Below are positions 1 through 7,878 of a stretch of 20,653 bases of DNA, one piece after another (positions within the stretch are counted from its first letter, which is position 1; each line of letters begins with the position of its first letter). The position numbers and the translations under genes are program-made. This DNA comes from Rubritepida sp. (GTDB lineage: Bacteria; Pseudomonadota; Alphaproteobacteria; Acetobacterales; Acetobacteraceae). The notes under the pieces were generated by a model that saw nothing but the letters and a program-made list of their open reading frames with translations, was not told where the DNA came from and ran no database searches. Where the stretch lies: the NCBI GenBank assembly GCA_022843345.1, contig JALHNW010000003.1:1-20653 (forward strand), read 5' to 3'.

Positions 1-1203
1 GGCACCGCCGAGCGGCGCTACACCGTCAACGGTGCCGTCACCCTGGGCGAGGGCAAGATCGCCATCACCCGCAAGCTGGTCGCCGCCATGGCGGGCGCGC
101 TGGTCGTGTCGGGCGGGCGCTTCTACATCCACGCCGGTGCGCCGGCGCTGCCGGCCGCCACGCTCACCTCGGATGATCTGCGTGGCGACGTCACCATCGT
201 CGGCTCGCGCCCGCGGCGCGATCTCTTCAACGGGGTACGCGCCGTCTATGTCGAGCCCGCCGCGGCCTGGCAGCCGACCGATGCGCCGCCGCTGCTCGCC
301 AGCAACTACGTCACCGAGGATGGCGGTGAGGCGATCTACCGCGACATGGAATTCCCGCTCACCACCTCGGCCGCGACCGTGCAGCGCCTGATGAAAATCG
401 AGCTGGAGCGCAACCGCCGCCAGCGCGAGGTGGCGATGCAGGCCAACCTCTCGGCACTGCGGCTGCGGCCATGGGACGGCGTGACGGTGGCGCTGGAGCG
501 GCTGACGCCATTCCCGGCGCGGGTCACGGGCTGGGCACTGGCGCCAGATGGCGGGGTGAACCTGCAATTGGCCGAGGAGGATCCCGCCGTCTGGGCATGG
601 AACCCGGCAACGGATGAGCGCGCGACGGGGCAGAACCCGTCCGTGGTGCTGCCGAATCCAGGCGTGATCGCCGCGCCTGCCGCGATCCTGGTGGAGACGC
701 CGATCGGGACGTCGTTCACAGCGATCGCGGTGTCCTGGTCCGCAGTGGGCTCGGCCTATCTCGCCGGCTACGAGATCGAGCTTCGGCCGGCCTCGGTGGC
801 GGTCTGGCAGGGCTACGCCGGCGGGTTCGGCGCCACCGCCGTCGCCATTCCCACGACTGAGCCGACCGCCTTCCGAGCGCGGGCGCAGGCGCGCAGCGGG
901 GCGGTGTCGGGCTGGCGCGAGGCGCTGGTCCCGGCCGACGCCTCGGGCCTGGCCGCGACCGGTATTGTTGGCGGCGTGCGCCTATCGGGCGGCTTTCCCG
1001 CGGACGGGGTGCGGCTGCAGGTGTTCGAGGCGAGCAGCGCCAGCCTCGCCGCCGCCACCAAGCTGGCCAGCGAGCCGACCGCACTGCCCTGGGACCGCAT
1101 CGGCCTCACCACCGGCCAGGCCCGCTGGTACTGGCTCCGCAGCGTCTCGGCCGAAGGCAACGTCTCCGCCTTCGCCGGTCCGGTCACCGCCACCGCCCTC
1201 TGA
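1..1203 (+). CDS. Phage tail tip / host-specificity (J-like) protein, 5' partial
   Basis: The reading frame is open from base 1 to the TGA at 1201-1203, so the true start lies upstream; the ATG at 88 is internal. The visible 400 residues include a segment typical of tail-tip proteins of siphophages and gene transfer agents: RRYTVNG, the AMAGALVVSGGRFYIHAG region, then EDGGEAIYRDMEFP and MKIELERNRRQR. The C-terminal half, after residues VWAWNPATDE, resembles fibronectin-type III repeats (LVETPIGTSFTAIAVSWSAVGSAYLAGYEI). By family knowledge such proteins sit at the distal end of the tail and bind the host or the fibre. The tailspike gene follows after 12 bases on the same strand, which fits a late tail operon. 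Whether this is a prophage, a remnant or a GTA cannot be told from this edge. Confidence 0.85.
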   Translation, partial: GTAERRYTVNGAVTLGEGKIAITRKLVAAMAGALVVSGGRFYIHAGAPALPAATLTSDDLRGDVTIVGSRPRRDLFNGVRAVYVEPAAAWQPTDAPPLLASNYVTEDGGEAIYRDMEFPLTTSAATVQRLMKIELERNRRQREVAMQANLSALRLRPWDGVTVALERLTPFPARVTGWALAPDGGVNLQLAEEDPAVWAWNPATDERATGQNPSVVLPNPGVIAAPAAILVETPIGTSFTAIAVSWSAVGSAYLAGYEIELRPASVAVWQGYAGGFGATAVAIPTTEPTAFRARAQARSGAVSGWREALVPADASGLAATGIVGGVRLSGGFPADGVRLQVFEASSASLAAATKLASEPTALPWDRIGLTTGQARWYWLRSVSAEGNVSAFAGPVTATAL

Positions 1204-1215
1204 TCGGAGAACGCC

Positions 1216-3048
1216 ATGCCGGCGCGCATCGACGACCTGCTGGTTCTCAACGCCAACCTCAACAAGAGCGACTTCGCGAAGTATCTGCGCGACCGCGAGG
1301 CCGTGCTGCCGACCGACTTTGGCGGGCTCGGCGATGGCGTGGCGAACGACCGCACCGCCATCCAGGCCTGCTTCGATCGCGCCGCGGCAGACCAGAAATT
1401 CGCCGTCATCCCGCCAGGCACCTGGAACGTGGGCAGCGGCGTGACCCTCGGCGGCGGCGCCCGCGGGCTGATCATGCGCGGCGTCATCCGCTACACCGGC
1501 GCGGCCAATGCACCTGCCACCGTGCTGACGCTGGGCGATGGCGGCACCACGCGCAACGGCGAGAAGCTCTATGCCGGGTTACAGGTGGTGCGGCAGACGC
1601 AATCCGACTGGGTTTCGGAGTCCGACATCGGCATCCTGGTCCGCAACATCGACGCATCCGTGGTGGAGCTACGCCTGGTCTCGGGCTTCACCATAGGCAT
1701 GCGCACGCTGGGCGACGGCCGCGGCGTCGAGGACAGCACCTTCTACCTGCTGCGCATCCTGAACAACCGCTACGGCCTCGATATCCGCGCCGAGACGGCG
1801 ACGGCTTGGAACACATCGGTTCGCTACTATGGCGGCCACTTCGCCCTCGCCACCGGCATCAACCCGACCATCGACCGCTTCGGCATCCGCTTCTCGCGCG
1901 GCGCGGGCGGCTACAACAACCACAACCGGCACGTCTTCGACGGGCCGAACTTCGAGCTGCGCCAGCTCGACCCGAACGTCGCCATTCCCTTCCTGAACGA
2001 GACGGACGGCACCGCGATCATCGGCCGCGCGCTGCGCATGGAGGCCTGCTCGCCGATCGTCGCGCGGCACACCGGCAGTGCGACCGACTGCGAATACGAG
2101 GTGGCCTGGGCCAATACCTATGCCGTTCGGATGGATTACACCTCGACCGCGGACCGCGCCGGCAACGCGGTGATCAACCGGCACCGCGCGCCGGCGTCGC
2201 GGCTGCTGCGCGTGCTGGAGGCGGTTCCGAACCTCCGCGCCGCGGCCTTCCGGCAGAGTGGGACCGAGATCGGCGTGGAAAGGCTGGCAACGGTGGCGAC
2301 CTCGACCACCGCGGCGACCACGCTGGCCGGGCTGTGCTTCAACGGGCTGGATGGGATCGCGGCGACGTCCCGCGGGCTGTTGCTGGACGCCAACCGGGGC
2401 ATGGCCTTCGTGGTGGATACCTCCTCGGCCAAAGAGTTTGCGCTGGCGCATTGGCTGGTCGGAGGGGTCGATGGCGGGCGGCTCTTCGTGCGGGTGTTCG
2501 ATGGCGCCGCGAATGTGAGGGAGAACATCGCCGGCGATGTGCTGGCCTCCGGCACCACCATGCAGTGGAACAGCCCGGCGAAGGGGTGGAACGCGGGCGC
2601 GGTGATGGCCGACGCCTCGTTGAATCGGCGGCAGACCATCCGGGTGGGTGCGGGCGTAGCCTTCGCGCAGGTGGGGATCGTGGGCTTTGACGGCCAGATC
2701 GAGCTCGAGGCGCTGAGGCTGTTCGGCCTTCCGGAGGCGGCACCGGCGGTGCTGTATGCGTGCCCCTCGGTGCCGGTGGGGACGCGCAGCCTGGCGCTGG
2801 AGACGTCCTGGGACCTGCCGAGCCTCACGGCAGGCGCGACGGCCAACATCGACGTGACCGTGCCTGGCGCGCGACGTGGCGATTATGCCGACGCCTCGCT
2901 CGACACCAGCAGCATCGCCTTCGTGCTCGACTGCCATGTGTGGTCGAACAACAGCGTCCGGGTCACCGCGCGGAACGTAAGCGCGTCAACAGTTGATCTC
3001 GCGGCGGCGGGTCTGTCGGTGCAGGTGACAAAGCGGCGCTTTCCGTAA
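1216..3048 (+). CDS. Phage tailspike with right-handed beta-helix (pectate-lyase-like) domain
   Basis: 610 residues. The N-terminus is a short particle-binding type head, followed by VLPTDFGGLGDGVANDRTAIQACFDRAA (residues about 31-58). This is the hallmark DFGAxGDGxxDDTxAIQ entry strand of pectate-lyase/tailspike beta-helices. The next 250 residues show repeated short hydrophobic strands with N and D turns (IGILVRNIDASVVELRLVSGFTIGM), as expected of a solenoid. The C-terminal third (about 370-610) is probably a receptor-binding or trimerisation region. It starts at ATG 1216, 12 bases after the tail-tip stop, so the two are likely co-transcribed. Tailspikes of this type bind, and often cleave, surface polysaccharide. 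No catalytic residues can be assigned by eye. The gene ends the phage segment; the next gene is convergent and non-phage. Confidence 0.85.
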   Translation: MPARIDDLLVLNANLNKSDFAKYLRDREAVLPTDFGGLGDGVANDRTAIQACFDRAAADQKFAVIPPGTWNVGSGVTLGGGARGLIMRGVIRYTGAANAPATVLTLGDGGTTRNGEKLYAGLQVVRQTQSDWVSESDIGILVRNIDASVVELRLVSGFTIGMRTLGDGRGVEDSTFYLLRILNNRYGLDIRAETATAWNTSVRYYGGHFALATGINPTIDRFGIRFSRGAGGYNNHNRHVFDGPNFELRQLDPNVAIPFLNETDGTAIIGRALRMEACSPIVARHTGSATDCEYEVAWANTYAVRMDYTSTADRAGNAVINRHRAPASRLLRVLEAVPNLRAAAFRQSGTEIGVERLATVATSTTAATTLAGLCFNGLDGIAATSRGLLLDANRGMAFVVDTSSAKEFALAHWLVGGVDGGRLFVRVFDGAANVRENIAGDVLASGTTMQWNSPAKGWNAGAVMADASLNRRQTIRVGAGVAFAQVGIVGFDGQIELEALRLFGLPEAAPAVLYACPSVPVGTRSLALETSWDLPSLTAGATANIDVTVPGARRGDYADASLDTSSIAFVLDCHVWSNNSVRVTARNVSASTVDLAAAGLSVQVTKRRFP

Positions 3049-3087
3049 TTGCTCGTGCGCCGCCTTCGCATCATCCGCGCCGGCATC

Positions 3088-3101
3088 CTGCATTCATGCA
3101 G
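3088..3101. terminator. Small hairpin between convergent genes (weak terminator candidate)
   Basis: CTGCA (3088-3092), loop TTCA, TGCAG (3097-3101) form a perfect 5-bp stem in the 57-base gap between the tailspike stop and the convergent MFS stop. There is no T-tract on either strand, so intrinsic termination is doubtful. Confidence 0.25.
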
Positions 3102-3105
3102 TACT

Positions 3106-4431
3106 CTACCGAGGCCAGCGCTGGTGCAGATCATCGATCACGAAGGCATGGCTGTGGCGGACTGCGCCTGTGGGATCCGGGCTCACATCACCCAGATGCG
3201 CATGCCCAGGCGGAAGCCGATCGTGGATATGCTCGACCTCCGCCGCATCGTCCCTCGGCCACAGCAAAATGGCCGCGACCAGCCCCATGGCGCCCAGCAC
3301 CACCAGAATCAGGAAAGTGGCCGGCATCCCCGCCATGGCCCCGAAGCGCCCCGCCACTGGATAGGCGATCAACCAGCAGGCATGGCTGAGCGCGAACTGT
3401 GCAGCAAACAGCGCAGGTCGATCGCCCGCATGGGCCGAGCGCCGCAGGAGCCGCCCGCTTGGCGTCAGCACCAGGCCGTTTCCGAAGCCGAGCAGCATCC
3501 ATAGCGGCAGCAACATCGACCAACTCGGCACCAGCAGCCCGAGTAGCAGGCCAGCGACAAGCAGCCCGGCACCGGCCATCATGGCCGTGCGGTCGGTCAT
3601 CACGCCATCCAGCAGCCGCGGCACGGCTAGGGCTGCGACCATCGAGCCCGCGCCATAGGCCGCCAGCGTCCAGCCCAACTCCGCCGCGCCTAACCCGAAG
3701 CCAACCCTGACGATCACCACCGTGTTCACGATCACCATCGCCCCGGCCATGGCGACGGTGACGTTCAGCGCCAGCAGCCCGCGCAGCCTTGGCGTGGCGA
3801 GGTAGATGCGCGCACCGCGCGTGATACGGCCCCACGCGCCCTCCTGCGTCGCCGGCGGCTTGGGCGAGGGCAGCACAACAGTCAGCACCAGGGCGGCGGA
3901 GGCCACAAACCCCAGCGCATTTCCGGCGAACAGCCAATGGAAGCCGACCAGCCCAAGCAGCGCCGCGGCGATGGCAGGGCTCGCCAGCGCCTCAAGGTCA
4001 TAAGCCAGCCGCGAGAGGGACAGCGCCTTGGTGTATTCCGCCTCCTCCGGCAGAATGTCGGGGATGGTCGCCTGGAAGGTCGGCGTGAAGGCGGCCGAGC
4101 CAGTTTGCAGCACGAAGATCAGCACATAGACCTGCCAGATCTCGGTCACGAAGGGCAGCGCCAGCGCGACCGCGGCGCGCAGCAGGTCGAGTGCCACCAG
4201 CAGGCTGCGGCGTGGCACCAGATGCACGAAGGCGCCCGCCACCGGCGCGATTCCCACATAGGCGATCATCTTGATGGCGAGCGCGGTGCCGAGCACCGCG
4301 CCTGCATCAGCACCCGCCAGGTCGAAGGCCAGCAGACCGAGCGCCACGGTCGCCAGACCCGTCCCGAGCAGGGACAGCACCTGCGCCGCGAACAGATGTC
4401 GATACGTCAGGTTGGCAAGCGGGCTGAGCAT
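3106..4431 (-). CDS. MFS transporter with His-rich C-terminal tail, NreB-like metal exporter
   Basis: 441 residues with about 12 hydrophobic segments spread over residues 10-395, an MFS fold of the EntS/NreB type. The start MLSPLANLTYRHLFAAQVLSLLGTG is typical for this group. The last 45 residues form a cytoplasmic tail with HIH, GHAH and HSH clusters ahead of FVIDDLHQRWP. A His-rich tail is known for the nickel exporter NreB and relatives. It is the last gene of a four-gene minus-strand unit (His-rich peptide, HupE, anchor protein, MFS) that diverges from a CsoR/DmeR-like metal repressor, which supports efflux of nickel or cobalt. A GGAG lies about 11 bases before the ATG, and a strong hairpin lies in the 54-base gap before it. 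The MFS call is firm; the metal substrate is inferred from the tail and neighbours. Confidence 0.85.
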   Translation of the reverse strand: MLSPLANLTYRHLFAAQVLSLLGTGLATVALGLLAFDLAGADAGAVLGTALAIKMIAYVGIAPVAGAFVHLVPRRSLLVALDLLRAAVALALPFVTEIWQVYVLIFVLQTGSAAFTPTFQATIPDILPEEAEYTKALSLSRLAYDLEALASPAIAAALLGLVGFHWLFAGNALGFVASAALVLTVVLPSPKPPATQEGAWGRITRGARIYLATPRLRGLLALNVTVAMAGAMVIVNTVVIVRVGFGLGAAELGWTLAAYGAGSMVAALAVPRLLDGVMTDRTAMMAGAGLLVAGLLLGLLVPSWSMLLPLWMLLGFGNGLVLTPSGRLLRRSAHAGDRPALFAAQFALSHACWLIAYPVAGRFGAMAGMPATFLILVVLGAMGLVAAILLWPRDDAAEVEHIHDRLPPGHAHLGDVSPDPTGAVRHSHAFVIDDLHQRWPR

Positions 4432-4454
4432 GACGTTTCTGGCTCCGTGGCGAT

Positions 4455-4478
4455 CCCCGCCGGCCGAAGCCGGCGGGG
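4455..4478 (-). other. Intercistronic hairpin with UUCG loop inside the metal operon
   Basis: Perfect 10-bp GC stem, 4455-4464 pairing with 4469-4478. On the transcribed (minus) strand the loop is TTCG closed by C-G, the very stable cUUCGg tetraloop. It lies between the stop of the anchor protein (4486) and the start of the MFS gene (4431). No T-tract follows, so it more likely stabilises or sets a processing point in the mRNA than ends it; partial attenuation is possible. Confidence 0.55.
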
Positions 4479-4485
4479 GCCAGTA

Positions 4486-5133
4486 TCAGGGGCGGATGAT
4501 GCGTGCGTAATCGCCCGTTGTGCGCAGCGTGACGCTGACATCACGGCCGGAGCGGTTGCGCCAGAACCAGCCATGGGTGCCGTCGAAGATGGCGGTGAAC
4601 TCGCCCTGTTCGCCGGACGAGCCGCGGCCGTTGCGATAGCTGTGCGCGGCGTTCCGCCCGGGGTTGGGCGGCTCGCCATGCAGGTCGAAATTGACCGGAC
4701 CCGTGGCGGTCCAGCTGTAGCTGGCTCGGGCGCCACGCCGCATGTCGAGCTTCACTTCCAGGCCCTGGTTCGGCCGGAGCGTGATGGTGGTCTCGTCGGT
4801 CCGAGACGCGGCGGCCGGCGCCGGGGTCTGTGCAGCGGCCGAGCGGATGAACAGCCCTGCGAATATCGCCCCCGGCAGGCTGGAACGCGGGCCTGGTGTT
4901 GCGGCCGGTGGCACGCGGTCTGCCTCGGCCTCGGCTGCCAACTGCATCTTCAACTCGCCCATCTCGGTCAGGCCAAGCGGGCGCCCGATGCCGGTCGGAT
5001 CGATGCCGTATTCCGCCGGCAGCACGACGGTCACGAGGATGCCGGCCGCCGTCACGATGGCGATGGCGGTCGAGCGCAGCAACTGCTTCGAGGACGGCAG
5101 TTCGGCGCGGGTCGGAAGGTCGGTGTTGTACAT
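4486..5133 (-). CDS. Membrane-anchored periplasmic protein of the HupE cassette
   Basis: 215 residues. A short cytosolic N-terminus (MYNTDLPTRAELPSSKQLLRST) precedes a single transmembrane segment (about 22-40, AIAIVTAAGILVTVVLPAEY). A periplasmic part follows, with an Ala/Pro-rich linker that contains a second hydrophobic stretch (GAIFAGLFIRSAAAQ, about 98-112). The C-terminal domain (about 125-215) is a small beta-rich module with SYSWTATGPVNFDLHGEPP and GTHGWFWRNRSG. Such proteins are usually labelled transmembrane anchor protein and occur beside HupE/UreJ genes; their biochemical role is not known to me. A GAGGA about 8 bases before the ATG supports the start. It lies 12 bases after hupE and is co-directional, so probably co-translated. 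A scaffold or metal-handling role in the periplasm is inference. Confidence 0.8.
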   Translation of the reverse strand: MYNTDLPTRAELPSSKQLLRSTAIAIVTAAGILVTVVLPAEYGIDPTGIGRPLGLTEMGELKMQLAAEAEADRVPPAATPGPRSSLPGAIFAGLFIRSAAAQTPAPAAASRTDETTITLRPNQGLEVKLDMRRGARASYSWTATGPVNFDLHGEPPNPGRNAAHSYRNGRGSSGEQGEFTAIFDGTHGWFWRNRSGRDVSVTLRTTGDYARIIRP

Positions 5134-5145
5134 GTCAGGGATTCC

Positions 5146-5868
5146 TCAGGAGACGAACCAGCCGGTGAGCTGATAGCCGATCAGCACGAACCCAGCGGTC
5201 ATCATGACGACGTTGGCGGTATAGGCGTGGCGCAGGAAACTTGGGCTGCGACGCCAGAAGCCCATGGCGATGAGAATGGCGCCGAGCGCCAGCAACTGCC
5301 CAACCTCGACGCCGACGTTGAACGCCAGCAGGTTCGGCAGCAGCCCATCGGGCGAGATGTTGTAGTCGAGGATCTTCGAGGACAGGCCGAAGCCGTGGCA
5401 GAAGCCGAAGATCAGCGTCGCCAGTTTGGTGTTCGGCTGGTAGCCGAGCCAGCGCTGGAAAGCGCCGAGATTATCGAGCGCCTTGTAGACGATCGAGAAG
5501 CCGATGATGGCATCGATCAGGTAGCTGTTGATCCCGATGCCGAAATAGACGCCGGCCAGCATCGTGGTCGAATGGCCGAGCGCGAACAGGCTCACATAGA
5601 GGGCGATGTGCTGCAGCCGGTATAGGAAGAAGATCACCCCGAACAGGAACAGGATGTGGTCGTAGCCGGTCACCATGTGCTTGGCGCCCAGATAGACGAA
5701 GGGCAGCAGGTGAACGCCGGTGATCTCCTGGATGTAGCCCTTGTCACCCTCGGCGACGGCATGGGCGAGCGCCTCTGTGGTGGCACCCAGCAGGGTGAGG
5801 CCGAGGATGCACAGGCATAGCCATGGAATTCGCGACAGGCGCGCGGCGCCCGCGATGATGGGATTCAT
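5146..5868 (-). CDS. HupE/UreJ-family membrane protein (probable nickel/cobalt permease)
   Basis: 240 residues from the ATG at 5868. A longer GTG start at 5922 would add 18 polar residues before a normal signal-like N-terminus (RIPWLCLCILGLTLLGATTEALAHA), so the shorter form is preferred although no good Shine-Dalgarno precedes it. About six to seven membrane helices are visible. Family motifs are GYDHILFLFGV (about 68-78), ALGHSTTML, FGFCHGFGLSSKI and FNVGVEVGQL. The His and Asp in these helices are candidate metal ligands. HupE/UreJ proteins are known as nickel permeases or metallo-enzyme accessory proteins. No hydrogenase or urease gene is present here, so a general metal-homeostasis function fits better than enzyme maturation. 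The transport direction cannot be judged. Confidence 0.85.
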   Translation of the reverse strand: MNPIIAGAARLSRIPWLCLCILGLTLLGATTEALAHAVAEGDKGYIQEITGVHLLPFVYLGAKHMVTGYDHILFLFGVIFFLYRLQHIALYVSLFALGHSTTMLAGVYFGIGINSYLIDAIIGFSIVYKALDNLGAFQRWLGYQPNTKLATLIFGFCHGFGLSSKILDYNISPDGLLPNLLAFNVGVEVGQLLALGAILIAMGFWRRSPSFLRHAYTANVVMMTAGFVLIGYQLTGWFVS

Positions 5869-5929
5869 GAGGTGAGACCGCTCAGCTGAGATAAGGAAGG
5901 GATCGTCCGAAGACGGCGGCACGGGCAGC

Positions 5930-6244
5930 TCAGCCGAGCCCGCGGGGCGGACGTTCCATCCTGCTGTTTGGCCCTGGCGTCAGGCCCTCCTGCCCCAGGA
6001 TTGCGAGCCGGGTACGCGGCATCCATCGCGGCACCAGGGAGGTCGAACGCACGGTCACCGCCTCATGCACATGGTCTGTGATCGCATGATCGACGGCATC
6101 GTGGGGCCCGGGCAGGTCGTGATCGTCCGTGGCGTGGATGTGGTCGGCAGCACCGTGCTTCGACACCGCGGCGATGGGCGGCGCGAAGGTGAAGACAAGC
6201 AGTGCCACGAGCAGCAGCCTGACGATGTGTCGAAACCCCCTCAT
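5930..6244 (-). CDS. Small secreted His-rich protein, probable metal-binding peptide
   Basis: 104 residues. The N-terminus (MRGFRHIVRLLLVALLVFTFAPPIAA) is a clear signal peptide with likely cleavage near residue 26. Residues 29-62 hold eight histidines and many Asp (DHIHATDDHD, DHAITDHVH), a typical metal-binding stretch. The C-terminal 40 residues are basic and Pro-rich without recognised features. It is the first gene of the metal operon, directly downstream of the divergent promoter shared with the repressor, and HupE follows within about 60 bases. I do not recognise a named family. A periplasmic nickel/cobalt-binding or chaperone role is inferred. An AGGAG is present but about 18 bases before the ATG, so the start could be slightly off. 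Confidence 0.65.
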   Translation of the reverse strand: MRGFRHIVRLLLVALLVFTFAPPIAAVSKHGAADHIHATDDHDLPGPHDAVDHAITDHVHEAVTVRSTSLVPRWMPRTRLAILGQEGLTPGPNSRMERPPRGLG

Positions 6245-6280
6245 GCCGCGCGGCTACCCCACTCCTGTGTTGCTCGCACT

Positions 6281-6317
6281 GGATAGCAGATTGACGCTAT
6301 CCCTACCAGGGGGATAG
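6281..6317. promoter_or_regulatory. Overlapping inverted repeats, candidate CsoR/DmeR-type operator
   Basis: Three copies of one hexamer alternate in direction: GGATAG at 6281-6286, CTATCC at 6297-6302, GGATAG at 6312-6317. They form two overlapping palindromes. GGATAGC (6281-6287) pairs with GCTATCC (6296-6302) across 8 bases, and CTATCCC (6297-6303) pairs with GGGATAG (6311-6317) across 7 bases. The right palindrome has a G/C tract in its centre, as is common in CsoR/RcnR operators. It lies in the 82-base divergent region and overlaps the promoter of the repressor gene. Confidence 0.6.
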
Positions 6318-6319
6318 GA
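6291..6319 (+). promoter_or_regulatory. Predicted sigma-70 promoter of the metal repressor gene
   Basis: TTGACG (6291-6296) and ATAGGA (6314-6319) are separated by 17 bases. The -10 is weak but the -35 is near consensus. The operator arms cover the spacer and -10, so bound repressor would block polymerase. Transcription would begin near 6326, almost at the ATG at 6327, which suggests a leaderless or near-leaderless message. Confidence 0.45.
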
Positions 6320-6326
6320 CAGGCTC

Positions 6327-6605
6327 ATGAGTGATCCCCATACCCACGGGTCCCACCCCGAGATCGTCAAACGGCTGAAGCGGGCCGAGGGCCATCTGCG
6401 CAGCGTGGTCGAGATGATCGAGTCGGGTCGGCCATGCCTGGACATCGCGCAGCAACTTCACGCGGTGGAAGCGGCCATCGCCAAAGCAAAACGCACCCTT
6501 ATCCACGACCATCTCGACCATTGCTTGGACCACGTCGTCGGCGCGATCCCGCGCGCCGACCGCGGGCCTATCGATGACTTCAAGGCCATCACCAAGTACT
6601 TGTGA
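6327..6605 (+). CDS. CsoR/RcnR-family metal-sensing repressor, DmeR-like
   Basis: 92 residues, all-helical, the usual size for the family. The His-rich start MSDPHTHGSHPEIVKRLKRAEGHL is followed by the CsoR ligand pattern Cys37 (GRPCLDIAQQL), His62 and Cys66 (LIHDHLDHC). N-terminal His plus Cys-His-Cys is the pattern described for nickel/cobalt sensors such as InrS and DmeR; copper CsoR lacks the N-terminal His cluster and formaldehyde FrmR lacks the second Cys. The overall sequence, including IDDFKAITKYL at the end, is most like rhizobial DmeR by recollection. It is divergent from the His-rich peptide/HupE/anchor/MFS operon, with palindromic sites between. Inferred function: repress both sides and release DNA when nickel or cobalt binds. 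Confidence 0.88.
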   Translation: MSDPHTHGSHPEIVKRLKRAEGHLRSVVEMIESGRPCLDIAQQLHAVEAAIAKAKRTLIHDHLDHCLDHVVGAIPRADRGPIDDFKAITKYL

Positions 6606-6655
6606 GTAATCATCCCGCACATCTCCGGCAGGCTTCGTGGGTCGGGCACGCCCGT

Positions 6656-7855
6656 TCAGGCAGTCGCCCGAAGCCGGCGACGCCGTACCAGGCCAAGCGC
6701 CACGATCGCCGCGGCCGCGAGCGTAAGCCAAGGCAGAAGCACGATGTTCAGCATCTGCCATCCGAGCCGATCGAGCATCGCGCCGGCAGCGAGCGAGGAG
6801 GCGAGGCCCACCGCGAAGATCGTCAGGTCGTTCGCGGCCTGTGCCCGCGCCCGCTCCGCCTGGGTGTAGGTTTCGGTCAGCAGCGTCGTGCCGCCGATGT
6901 AGAGGAAGTTCCACCCGACCCCGAGCAGTACGAGCGCTGCGACGAAACTGTGGAACCCAGTCCCGGTCAGCGTCATGCCGACATGCGCGCAGAGCACCAC
7001 CACCCCGGTCAGCATGATCCGCAGCACCCCGAAGCGCGCGATCAATGAGCCCGTGAAGAAGGAGGGCAGGAACATGCCGAGTGTGTGCGCCTGGATCACT
7101 CGCGCCGCGTCCGCGATGCCGTGCTCGTGGTGGATCATGGCGAGCGGCGTTGCCGTCATGGCAAGGATCATCACACCATACCCGGTCGCCGCACCGAACA
7201 GCGCCACGAGGTAGGATGGCTGGCGAACGATGCTGCCAAGCGGGCGTGGCGTCGCTGCCCCTGCTACTGCGGCCGCGGGCGGTGCCGCCGGCATGCGCAG
7301 GCCGAGCAGAATTCTCATAGCAAGCAGGCTGACGACCGAGAGCAGCAGGAATGACCCCGTGAATTCCGGCTCCAGCAGCGGACCGCCATGCCGCCCGAGC
7401 TCCGGCCCGACGATCGCGGCGAAGACGCCGCCGGCGAGCACGTAGGAAATGGCACGCGGCCGGAAGGCGGCATCGGCCACTTCGGCCGCGGCAAAGCGGT
7501 AGAATTGGGCGAAGCCCTGATAGGCGCCGATCAGCAGTGTACCGAAACCGAGCAGCACGAGCGACCCGGTCCAGATGCCGGCGGCGCCGCAGAGCCCGCC
7601 GAGGACGCCGAGTGCCGCACCTATGAGGAATCCATATCGGCGGCCGCGCCGCGCCATCAGCATCGAGGCCGGAAAGGTCGCCGCGGCCGTGCCGAGGAAC
7701 ATCGCCGCGATTGGCGCGGTGACGAGCCATGGCGCAGGGGCGAGGTGCGTCGCGGCCAGCGCAGCGACCGTCATTACCAGCACGGATGCGGTCTGGAACA
7801 GAGCCTGGGCCGAGGCGAGCAGCAGCACGTTGCGGGTTTGGTGCGTCGTGGTCAT
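6656..7855 (-). CDS. MFS transporter, substrate unknown
   Basis: 399 residues with about 12 membrane helices. MFS features include a loop with MLMARRGRRYGFLIGAALG (about 65-83, the helix 2-3 loop motif) and the equivalent SLIARFGVLRIML in the second half. There is no His-rich tail, unlike the metal-linked MFS at 3106-4431, and the two are not close copies. AGGAG five bases before the ATG supports the start. The gene lies 23 bases after the methyltransferase on the same strand, so it is probably the last gene of the unit beginning at 10809. The substrate cannot be told from sequence. Context next to DsrE and rhodanese proteins hints at a sulfur compound or thiol conjugate, which is inference only. 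Confidence 0.85.
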   Translation of the reverse strand: MTTTHQTRNVLLLASAQALFQTASVLVMTVAALAATHLAPAPWLVTAPIAAMFLGTAAATFPASMLMARRGRRYGFLIGAALGVLGGLCGAAGIWTGSLVLLGFGTLLIGAYQGFAQFYRFAAAEVADAAFRPRAISYVLAGGVFAAIVGPELGRHGGPLLEPEFTGSFLLLSVVSLLAMRILLGLRMPAAPPAAAVAGAATPRPLGSIVRQPSYLVALFGAATGYGVMILAMTATPLAMIHHEHGIADAARVIQAHTLGMFLPSFFTGSLIARFGVLRIMLTGVVVLCAHVGMTLTGTGFHSFVAALVLLGVGWNFLYIGGTTLLTETYTQAERARAQAANDLTIFAVGLASSLAAGAMLDRLGWQMLNIVLLPWLTLAAAAIVALGLVRRRRLRATA

Positions 7856-7878
7856 GGCGGCTCCTCGTGAGTGTCGGT

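Noticed and set aside
1669..2937. Long open frame (422 residues) on the minus strand inside the tailspike
   Set aside because: Arg/Gly/Ala/His-rich shadow of the plus-strand beta-helix gene; no domain and no ribosome site.
3937..5625. 562-residue plus-strand frame across the metal operon
   Set aside because: It is antisense to three well-supported membrane-protein genes and has low-complexity Arg/Gly/Gln/Asp composition typical of GC-rich shadow frames.
6303..7730. 475-residue minus-strand frame antisense to the repressor and overlapping the MFS gene
   Set aside because: The MFS frame has clear membrane helices and a ribosome site; this one is Arg-rich without a domain.
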